Below are positions 33,137-39,076 of a stretch of DNA of 39,076 nucleotides, piece by piece. The translations under genes and the position numbers were made by a program. Location: positions 1-39,076 of the forward strand of contig NZ_QEST01000122.1 in NCBI RefSeq assembly GCF_003311645.1, in the 5' to 3' direction. The notes under the pieces are model-generated. The model saw only the letters and a list, made by a program, of their open reading frames with translations, did not search any database and was not told the origin of the DNA. Position 1 is the stretch's first letter, and each line of letters begins with the position of its first letter. The stretch is from Streptomyces sp. PT12 (GTDB taxonomy: Bacteria > Actinomycetota > Actinomycetes > Streptomycetales > Streptomycetaceae).

Positions 33137-36100
33137 CTACGGGGTGACGTGCAGGATCGTCAGGTTGCCGCTCCCCGCGAGCGTGCCCGCCTCGTTGAGC
33201 AGCCGCACCTCGCCGAAGATCACCCGGCCCTCGCCCGCCTCGGCCGCGGCGGCGGTCACGGTGACCTCGCCGGGGACCGACGCGGTCTCGCCCGCGGCCA
33301 GCTCGACCGCCTGCTCCTCGTCCACCGTGAGCGTGCCGAGGCCCTCGCTCAGATAGGCGTCGCGGTAGGCGAAGGCCGTGCTGCCCTGCGGCACCGAGTA
33401 GCCGTGCACCTCGACGGTGTACGTGCCGGGCTCGGGGTTCTCGATGACCACCGCCTCCTCGGAGCCCGACGAGGTGGACGCGCCCACCGACTCGCCGTCC
33501 CTGTACACATACAGGTCCAGGTCGGCGCCCGGGTCGTCGGGCGAGCCGATGACCGCGCTGAACGAGCCGACGCCCTCGCCGATGACGACCTCGTTGGTGA
33601 GGTATGCGCCGTGCCCGATCGTCGGGGTGTCCTCAAGGGCCGAGCCCAGCTCGCCCGCGGCGAACGAGCCCGCCAGCGGCGCCAGTTCGTTGGTCACGCG
33701 CCAGCCGACCGGCGTCGGCTGGCCCGCCACCACATGCGCCAGCTCAAGCGTCTCGGGGTCGAACGTCGCCCCGAGCGCCGTCGCGGTGAGCGTGTACGGG
33801 TTGTTCAGCCGCGGCGAGGTGCGCCGGGACTCGACCTCGATCTCCCACACGCCCGGGGTGGGGTTCAGATACGAACGCCGCGCCGGGTCGCACGTGTTGG
33901 CGGGGTTGTCGTAGTTCGGGTAGCACATCGTCGTCGTGGAGTCGTCGGCGAGCGTGCCCCACGGGGTGATGGCGATCCACCGCGTCTGGCTGCCTTCGGC
34001 CAGCCCGTCGAGGGCCACCTCGAACGACCTGGTGCCCTCGGGGACCCGCACGAAGTACGAGTCGGAGGCGTTGCGTTGCACCTCGCCCTCCTCCGAGACC
34101 GCGAAGGAAGGACCCGGCAGCTCCTGCGGCACCACGACGGTGGCCAGGATCTGGTGGTCGATGCCGCGGCTGCGCGGGTCGTCCACGGTGAGGATCGCGC
34201 TGTGCGCCCCCGACGACCGCGGCTTGGCCTCGAGCGTCACGGTCACCGGCTCGTCCAGCGGCAGCGAGACCGTGGAGCGCCCGGTGATGCGGAACGTGCG
34301 GTCGTGGTTGTTGGCCAGGTCCAGCGTGTGGCGGACGGCGCGGTCGGGCCCGCTGGTGCGGGTGATCGTGACCTCGTAACGCTCCCGCTCGCCGACCGCG
34401 GGCGCCGACTCGCGGTCGTACACGCCCGCGCCCACGCCCGGGGTCGCCAGGAAGTCCGACATGTCGTGGTCGACCGGCGCCCGCACGTCGTACTCGTAGG
34501 CGGTCGCGCCCCTGCTGATGAGCCGCCACGCCGCCCCGGTGTCCATGAGGCCCGCGCCCTGCTCGTGCGCCTGGACGCCGCGGATCGGGTCGGCCGAGCT
34601 GGTCAGCGCGGTCCGCAGGTCAGCGGCCGACAGGTCGATGCCGCGCTGCTTCGCCGCGGAGAGCAGGAGCGCGGAGGCGCCCGCGACCTGCGGCGACGAC
34701 ATCGACGTGCCCTGGAGCATGCCATAGCCGGGCGGCAGGTCGTAGCCAGCCTCGGCGACCGGCGAGCCCGCCATCCAGGTCGGGATCGTGTTGATCGAGG
34801 CGCCGGGCCCCGTGATGGTGGGCTTGAAGCCGCCGTCGTCGCGCGGACCGGCCGAGGAGAACGGCAGCATGCCGTAGGAAACGTCCACGCCCGAGCCGTA
34901 GTTGGCGGCCCAAGTCTCGCGCGAGATCGCCGCGCCCACGCTCACGACCTTCTCGGCGACGGACGGGTCGCCGATGGTGTTGACGCCGGGGCCGTCGTTG
35001 CCCGCCGAGATAAACAGCTCCACGTCATAGGTGTCGATCAGCTCGGTATACAGGTGCGCCCTGGCGTTGTTGCCGTCGTTGAGCGCGGGCAGGCCGCCGA
35101 TGGAGACGTTGACGAGGTCCACGTCCCGGTTGACCACCAGGTCGATCATGCCCTCGAACAGCGCCGTGTAGGTGCAGCCGCCGCCGAAGACGCACGCGCG
35201 CGAGGAGACGATCTGCGCGCCGGGCGCCGCGCCGTTCATCTCGCCGCCGAACAGGCCGTTGGCCGCGGCGATCCCCGCCACGTGGGTGCCGTGGTTGCCC
35301 GAGACGATGCCGATGTTGACGAAGTCGCGGACCTCGCCGACCCAGTCGCCGCCGTAGGGGTCCATCGGCACGTCCTCGCGGATCTCCACGACGAACGGCA
35401 GGGACTCGGCGACCTCGGTGTCCTCGTCGTCGGTGCCGAAGTACCCGACCTGGAAGTCCTGGTTGTAGGGCGTCATCCAGGACTCGTCGGTGAAGTCGCC
35501 GTCGGCGTCGATGTCCACGCGGACCGCGCCCGCCTCGGGGTCGTAGAGCACGCCGAAGACGTCGGTGGTGTCGCCGTCGCGGTTGACGTCGCCGCCGATC
35601 TCGCCGACCGCGACGGACTCGCGGAAGACGTTGACGAGGAAGTCGCCCTCGGGGGCGGTGTACTCGGTGTTGTTGAACGTGAACGACGGGCCGCTGACCG
35701 CCGTTGTCATCGCGCGCCACGACAGGTCGCCGTCGATGATCGGGTCGGTCGCGGTGACCGAGTCGACGATCTTGCGCTCGCCCGTGGTGGTCTCCTGGAG
35801 CGCGGGGTGCGCGAGGTCGACGCCGAGGTCGAGCACGCCGATCGTGACGCCGCGGCCGTCCCAGCGCGGGTGGTCGTCGACGAAGTCGACGGCGCCGGTC
35901 TCGTGCGCGGGCTGGTAGGGGTTCTCGGCGGGCGTGTCCTCGTTGGGGCCCTGGTAACGCCGCGCGGCGGACGCCTCCGCCACCTGCTCGCCAGCGCCCG
36001 GTGACGGATCGGGCGCCTGGACGGTGTCGTTGAGGTCGATCGCGAGGACGTCGTCGAGCCCGGTGGCCTCCTCGATCGCCGCGTCGGCCTTTCCGGTGGT

Positions 36101-36469
36101 GACGGTGACGCGGACATAGCCGATGCTCTCCTCGGTGAAGCCGACGGAGGCGCCGGAGACGGCGTCGAGCCGCTCGGCGACCTGCTCGGTCTCACCGGGC
36201 TCGGCCGCGATCAGCAGGGTCACGAAGTCATCGCCCGCGGCCTTGGCCTCGGCGAGCAGCGTGGCGTCCTGGGTCGAGAACTTCTCGCCGATCGGCTTGT
36301 CCGCGAGCGGCGCCGGCGCCGTCGCGGAGTCGTCGGCGAGGGCGGGCGTGACCCCGGCGAAGCCGAGCGTGACGGCGAGCGCCGCGGTGAGGACCGTCCG
36401 GTGCGGACGGCGTCTGCCCGCCGGGGGTATCCCCGGCGGCAGCGAGTGGGAACGGGGTCTTAGTGACAT
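33137..36469 (-). CDS. Secreted S8 (subtilisin-like) serine protease, about 1110 residues
   Basis: A large exported protease. An Arg-rich signal peptide (hydrophobic core TVLTAALAVTLGFAGVTPALA) is followed by an inhibitor-like prodomain (FVTLLIAAEPGETEQVAERL). The catalytic triad is Asp in GVLDLGVDLAHP (about 212), His in GNHGTHVAG (about 393) and Ser in GTSMSSPQVAG (about 588). The Asp-His spacing is unusually long and carries two calcium-loop-like segments (DVNRDGDTTD and DIDADGDFTD). The oxyanion Asn lies in SAGNDGPG. The C-terminal 450 residues are beta-rich, including a PPC-like domain (DLDLYVYRDGESV). ATG 36469 has AAGGA at good spacing; ATG 36475 is the alternative. It likely degrades extracellular protein. 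Confidence 0.93.
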   Translation of the reverse strand: MSLRPRSHSLPPGIPPAGRRRPHRTVLTAALAVTLGFAGVTPALADDSATAPAPLADKPIGEKFSTQDATLLAEAKAAGDDFVTLLIAAEPGETEQVAERLDAVSGASVGFTEESIGYVRVTVTTGKADAAIEEATGLDDVLAIDLNDTVQAPDPSPGAGEQVAEASAARRYQGPNEDTPAENPYQPAHETGAVDFVDDHPRWDGRGVTIGVLDLGVDLAHPALQETTTGERKIVDSVTATDPIIDGDLSWRAMTTAVSGPSFTFNNTEYTAPEGDFLVNVFRESVAVGEIGGDVNRDGDTTDVFGVLYDPEAGAVRVDIDADGDFTDESWMTPYNQDFQVGYFGTDDEDTEVAESLPFVVEIREDVPMDPYGGDWVGEVRDFVNIGIVSGNHGTHVAGIAAANGLFGGEMNGAAPGAQIVSSRACVFGGGCTYTALFEGMIDLVVNRDVDLVNVSIGGLPALNDGNNARAHLYTELIDTYDVELFISAGNDGPGVNTIGDPSVAEKVVSVGAAISRETWAANYGSGVDVSYGMLPFSSAGPRDDGGFKPTITGPGASINTIPTWMAGSPVAEAGYDLPPGYGMLQGTSMSSPQVAGASALLLSAAKQRGIDLSAADLRTALTSSADPIRGVQAHEQGAGLMDTGAAWRLISRGATAYEYDVRAPVDHDMSDFLATPGVGAGVYDRESAPAVGERERYEVTITRTSGPDRAVRHTLDLANNHDRTFRITGRSTVSLPLDEPVTVTLEAKPRSSGAHSAILTVDDPRSRGIDHQILATVVVPQELPGPSFAVSEEGEVQRNASDSYFVRVPEGTRSFEVALDGLAEGSQTRWIAITPWGTLADDSTTTMCYPNYDNPANTCDPARRSYLNPTPGVWEIEVESRRTSPRLNNPYTLTATALGATFDPETLELAHVVAGQPTPVGWRVTNELAPLAGSFAAGELGSALEDTPTIGHGAYLTNEVVIGEGVGSFSAVIGSPDDPGADLDLYVYRDGESVGASTSSGSEEAVVIENPEPGTYTVEVHGYSVPQGSTAFAYRDAYLSEGLGTLTVDEEQAVELAAGETASVPGEVTVTAAAAEAGEGRVIFGEVRLLNEAGTLAGSGNLTILHVTP
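36418..36439 (-). promoter_or_regulatory. Strong hairpin inside the subtilase signal-peptide codons
   Basis: A perfect 9-bp inverted repeat, CCGCCGGGG / CCCCGGCGG, with a four-base loop lies 30-52 bases into the coding region, within the Arg/Pro codons before the signal-peptide core. In the mRNA it would be a very stable stem near the start codon. Confidence 0.55.
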
Positions 36470-36495
36470 GGGCATCCTTGTTCGGATTCCGGAGC

Positions 36496-36513
36496 AGGAT
36501 GACCGGTCATCCT
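36496..36513. promoter_or_regulatory. Perfect 18-bp palindrome upstream of the subtilase
   Basis: AGGATGACCGGTCATCCT is a perfect palindrome ending about 27 bases before the start codon. A second perfect one, CGGGGATCCCCG, is at 36532-36543. Such sites may bind dimeric repressors; I cannot assign one. Confidence 0.5.
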
Positions 36514-36701
36514 ACGGAAGCGATCACTTCCCGGGGATCCCCGCCGGAAAGTTGTCACATTCCTGTCATCGCGGGGTGAACGGACGCCGGAGCGGCCGAC
36601 GTTGGCGACCGGCCGCCTCGGGGGCGCGCCGAGGTCTACGCGCGGCCGTCTGCGCGCATGCCGCGAACGTCGGCCCCGAGCGCGCCCGCCCTGGTGTCAC
36701 G

Positions 36702-36885
36702 TCAGTCGAACGCGCGCTGCACCAGCCGCGCCACCGCCATGACTCCTCGCCTGATCAACCCGAGGCCCCCGGCCATATCGGCGGCGGTCGCGGCCGCGTC
36801 CACCCGGTCCACTCCGGAACGGCACCGGGCGCAGGAACGGCGCCAACGGCCCTTCGGCCCACCCGCACTTCTTGCACATCGCCAT
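36702..36885 (-). pseudogene. Zinc-ribbon minigene with a single-base frameshift
   Basis: From ATG 36885 (GGGGAGA eight bases upstream) the frame reads MAMCKKCGWAEGPLAPF. One extra base near 36834-36835 then shifts it. Removing that base continues the protein as CARCRSGVDRVDAAATAADM and on to an amphipathic helix (GLGLIRRGVMAVARLVQRAF) and a stop at 36702. The restored protein is about 61 residues with a classical CxxC-x10-CxxC ribbon. The good ribosome-binding site and the restored Cys pair make a real, broken gene, or a sequencing error, more likely than chance. Function is unknown. Confidence 0.5.
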
Positions 36886-36986
36886 GCCGCCATTCTCCCC
36901 GCCGCCCCACCCCCTGCCTCGTCGCCCCGGACGCGGCGGACCGCCCGGTACTGTCTGAGGCCGGACACCGACGGAGAGGGGCGGTC

Positions 36987-37163
36987 GTGACGGGACGGCA
37001 GGACAGTGGAGCACCCGAGGGGTGGACCGACCCGCGGTATGCCGACATGGTCGCGCTCATCGACAACGCGCGGCGCCGGTTCCCGCGCCGCGAGGGGCCG
37101 CCCGTCGTGCGCGGCTTCTCGCGCGAGCTGCCGCCCGACCGGCGCCCCCCGACCACGGGCTGA
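36987..37163 (+). CDS. Small basic hypothetical protein, 58 residues
   Basis: GTG 36987 is preceded by GGAGAGGGG at good spacing. The protein has an amphipathic helix (DPRYADMVALIDNARRRFPRR) followed by an Arg/Pro-rich tail (GFSRELPPDRRPPTTG). No domain is recognised. It diverges from the zinc-ribbon minigene, with 101 bases between starts, and is followed by a clear terminator, so a small transcript of its own is plausible. Confidence 0.6.
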   Translation: MTGRQDSGAPEGWTDPRYADMVALIDNARRRFPRREGPPVVRGFSRELPPDRRPPTTG

Positions 37164-37173
37164 CCGCGGCACG

Positions 37174-37209
37174 GCCCCGCCCACCGGGCATCTCTTCGGC
37201 GGGCGGGGC
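37174..37209 (+). terminator. Hairpin terminator after the 58-residue ORF
   Basis: A 13-bp stem with one mismatch (GCCCCGCCCACCG with CGGCGGGCGGGGC) starts 10 bases after the stop codon. A second small perfect hairpin (CCCGCTC-GCC-GAGCGGG, 37279-37295) lies in the remaining gap, which otherwise shows nothing. Confidence 0.7.
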
Positions 37210-37418
37210 GTCCACGTGCCCGCGTGCCCGCGGGGGCGTCCACATGCCCGCGGGAAACACGGAAGGGGGCCGTGGGAACCCGCTCGCCGAGCGGGGGTGG
37301 GCTTGAACCGTAGGGCGCACGGCCTTGCGGGCGGTCGGATATCTCGCGTCCGGCACCCTGAAGCCCGCCGCAGGCGACCGGGCCCCCCGGCCACGACGCC
37401 GCTCACCGCGGCGAGCCG

Positions 37419-38408
37419 TCACCGCGGCATCACCACCACGTACGACGCCGAGGGGCGGGACTCCGCCGCGGCCAACGCGCGTTCGATCGTGGTCACTTGG
37501 GCGTTCGGGGCGTCGCGCAGGGCGCGCGGGGTCAGGTGCAGGACGGTGATGCCGAGGCCCGCCAGGGTCTGGTCGCGGCGCAGCGCCTCCTCGTCCGTGC
37601 CGGTCCGGTCGCCGCGCTGGCGCGGCACCCTCATGTCGATCTCCACGGCCACCGCGTGGCGCGGCCAGTACGCGTCGACCTCCGCGAGGAACGGGCCGTC
37701 GGGCAGCCACAGGGCGACGTTCCAGCACGGGTCGGGGAGGGCGCCCAGGCGCACCGCGCGCAGCAGGCGGTCCTCCGCGAGCGCGCGGCCCTCGGTCAGC
37801 AGCGTGTCGATCGCCGACGCCACCTGGGGCCGTCCAAGCAGCCGCCCCCGCGCCAACTCCCGTACCACAGGCTGGGGATCGCAGTGGCCGCCGCGGATCG
37901 CCTCCGACAGCAGGCGCCGCACGGTCAACGCGTCGGGCAGGCGCGCGATCGCGTCGGCCAGCGCGCGCGGCACCGGCGCCACGGGGAAGCCGCCCACCCG
38001 CAGGGGCCGCGGCATCCTGTGGGTGCGCACGATGCGCGCGCACCCCGCCGAGCGCAGCCGCCGCACGCGCGGCACCAGCACATCCACCTGGTCGAGCGCC
38101 GTCACCGGCGGTACCGACGTGAACCCGTGCAGCGCGAGCGCCGCGAGCCCGCTGACCACCGCCTCGCCCTCCCGCCCGCCCGTGTAACGGAGCACCGCGT
38201 GCAGCGTCTCCTCCTCGTTCGGTGGTCCCGAGCGCAACAAGAAGACGCCGGGCAACGGCATCTGCCACGGCCCCCCGGGGCGGCACCTGTCGTGCGCGAC
38301 GGCGGGCGCGACGCCGTGCTCGCGCAGCTCCTGCGCGGTCATCACCCGGCAGCGCGCCTCGGGGCGCTGGTGGAGGGGGCGGGGTGTGATCGGCGTGTTG
38401 TCATTCAT
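37419..38408 (-). CDS. AbiEi-like / DUF559-type protein
   Basis: A protein of about 329 residues. The N-terminal part (AQELREHGVAPAVAHDRCRP then LPGVFLLRSGPP) resembles the winged-helix domain of AbiEi-type antitoxins. The middle (EAVVSGLAALALHGF) fits the same family. The C-terminal part resembles a DUF559/Vsr-like nuclease fold (FLAEVDAYWPRHAVAVEIDMRV, then RRDQTLAGLGITVLHLTPRAL). Such proteins are frequent and multicopy in actinomycetes; function is mostly unproven. No AbiEii-like toxin gene is next to it, so it is not an obvious toxin-antitoxin pair. ATG 38408 was chosen because residues upstream are not family-like. Confidence 0.7.
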   Translation of the reverse strand: MNDNTPITPRPLHQRPEARCRVMTAQELREHGVAPAVAHDRCRPGGPWQMPLPGVFLLRSGPPNEEETLHAVLRYTGGREGEAVVSGLAALALHGFTSVPPVTALDQVDVLVPRVRRLRSAGCARIVRTHRMPRPLRVGGFPVAPVPRALADAIARLPDALTVRRLLSEAIRGGHCDPQPVVRELARGRLLGRPQVASAIDTLLTEGRALAEDRLLRAVRLGALPDPCWNVALWLPDGPFLAEVDAYWPRHAVAVEIDMRVPRQRGDRTGTDEEALRRDQTLAGLGITVLHLTPRALRDAPNAQVTTIERALAAAESRPSASYVVVMPR

Positions 38409-38444
38409 GACCCGCCGATTCCCCTCGGCGGCGCGCCCGGCTAC

Positions 38445-38477
38445 CTCTGTTACAGAGCCGTCGGCAAACGCGGACAA
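38445..38477 (-). promoter_or_regulatory. Candidate promoter and operator of the AbiEi-like gene
   Basis: On the minus strand TTGTCC (38472-38477) and TGTAAC (38449-38454) stand 17 bases apart as possible -35 and -10 boxes. The -10 box lies inside an inverted repeat CTCTG-TTA-CAGAG (38445-38457). A protein bound there would block transcription; autoregulation by the winged-helix product is inference. Confidence 0.35.
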
Positions 38478-38684
38478 CACGGCGTTAAATGCGTGCGTGT
38501 TCGCTTATCGCTCGTGCGTGCGGCCAACTGTCAAGCATACGACGCCCGTTCACTACCGAGAGGGATGATCCACGCATATCTGGTTAACGGCGCGTGCGGC
38601 GGGAGAGGGTGAGGTGTACATCGACGCGGCCCGCCACCGGCCGTCGGTGCACTGACGGTTCACGGGGACGGAGGGGCGTGCACC

Positions 38685-38814
38685 ATGGAGCTCATCAACG
38701 AGGGCGGAGACCTGTCGCCCAACGCGCGGCTGGGGCGCCGCGTTCGCAGGCTGAGGTTGGACAAGTGATTCTCTCGATCTGATGCGCAACTACCTGAAAG
38801 AGTATGAGCGATGA
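38685..38814 (+). pseudogene. XRE-type regulator reduced to its two ends
   Basis: ATG 38685, with GGAGGGG upstream, reads MELINEGGDLSPNARLGRRV and then RRLRLDK before a stop. This matches the opening of XRE/DUF5753 regulators, which begin with an Arg-rich first helix (RLGxELRRLRxxxG). In another frame the sequence resumes as DSLDLMRNYLKEYER with a TGA that overlaps the DUF397 start (ATGA), exactly as the end of such regulators usually does. About 250 codons between the two ends are missing and the joint is out of frame. I infer an internal deletion; the fragment cannot bind DNA. Confidence 0.6.
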
Positions 38815-39005
38815 GAGCTGATGACCTCGTCCATGCGCAATGGCGCAAGTCGAGCTACAGCGGCGCTAATAACGGTGACTGCGTCGAGGTGGCGGATGGA
38901 ATTCCCGGTGTGATACCCGTCCGTGACTCCAAGGTCCCGGGTCGGGCGATCGCCTTTTCGGCGGGGGAGTGGAGCCGTTTCGTTTCCACCCTCCGCCGCG
39001 GTTGA
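38811..39005 (+). CDS. DUF397-domain protein
   Basis: A 64-residue protein of the DUF397 family, with the hallmark WRKSSYSGANNGDCVEVAD, the RDSK segment in IPVRDSKVPG, and the closing FSAGEWSRFVSTLRRG. These small proteins are encoded, often in many copies, next to XRE/DUF5753 regulators in Streptomyces (as with BldB-like and toxin-antitoxin-like pairs). Its start overlaps the last codon of the collapsed regulator, so translation may now depend on a very short coupled ORF. With its partner gone, it is effectively an orphan. Confidence 0.93.
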   Translation: MRADDLVHAQWRKSSYSGANNGDCVEVADGIPGVIPVRDSKVPGRAIAFSAGEWSRFVSTLRRG

Positions 39006-39076
39006 AACCCGCCACCTACGCTACTGAGGTTGAACTCGTGGTGTCGTGAGGGCTGACGGTTCGTCGCTGGTGCGGT

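Noticed and set aside
37260-37330. tRNA-like look of a segment with a short hairpin
   Set aside because: No cloverleaf forms; only one 7-bp stem is present.
38565-38612. A 15-residue ORF (MIHAYLVNGACGGRG) before the XRE remnant
   Set aside because: It has a weak ribosome-binding site but is too short and unlike any known peptide to support as a gene.

Overview
The window is a high-GC actinomycete chromosome segment, most likely Streptomyces or a close relative. The support is the strong G/C bias at codon third positions, GTG and TTG starts, and gene content typical of that group: paired dynamin-like GTPases, a sortase-anchored thioester-domain protein, EttA, MalQ, PepN, a PknG-type kinase and a DUF397 protein. 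Product calls rest on protein motifs read from the translations; no database search was run.

Positions 1-2346 look like the eroded edge of an accessory region. A LysR-family regulator has lost its DNA-binding half to an IS3-family insertion sequence (772-2090). The IS transposase gene is itself broken by two single-base insertions. A short coding remnant then runs up to the 3' end of tRNA-Arg(TCT) at 2271-2346. From 2635 the sequence reads as ordinary chromosomal backbone.

Positions 2635-14643 hold two adjacent dynamin-like GTPases, a cell-wall-anchored thioester-domain protein, ettA followed by a hotdog thioesterase and a conserved hypothetical gene, a secreted sialidase, a group II truncated hemoglobin, and an ABC-2 exporter pair on the minus strand.

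The most coherent unit is the minus-strand cluster from 24977 down to 14672. In transcription order it encodes a four-TM GlnX-like sensor, a GlnH-like amino-acid-binding protein, a coiled-coil protein, a PknG-like kinase, a PP2C phosphatase, a VWA-domain protein and an FHA-domain protein. The first two plus the kinase match the mycobacterial glnX-glnH-pknG arrangement. Here the kinase's likely counter-enzyme and a phosphopeptide reader sit in the same run of genes. Kinase, phosphatase and FHA protein each carry two zinc-ribbon-like Cys clusters. I infer one pathway: extracytoplasmic amino-acid sensing, then phosphorylation, then dephosphorylation and FHA readout.

Positions 25191-39005 hold a GNAT acetyltransferase, an MscS-type channel, an HNH endonuclease, a small ORF coupled to malQ, a small membrane protein, pepN, a large secreted subtilase with palindromes around its start, a frameshifted zinc-ribbon minigene, a 58-residue ORF, an AbiEi/DUF559-like protein, and a DUF397 gene whose XRE regulator partner survives only as its two ends.

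A recurring oddity is short tandem repetition between genes. Blocks lie before ettA, before malQ and between glbO and the ABC permease. Three more blocks duplicate a gene's own stop codon in the same frame.
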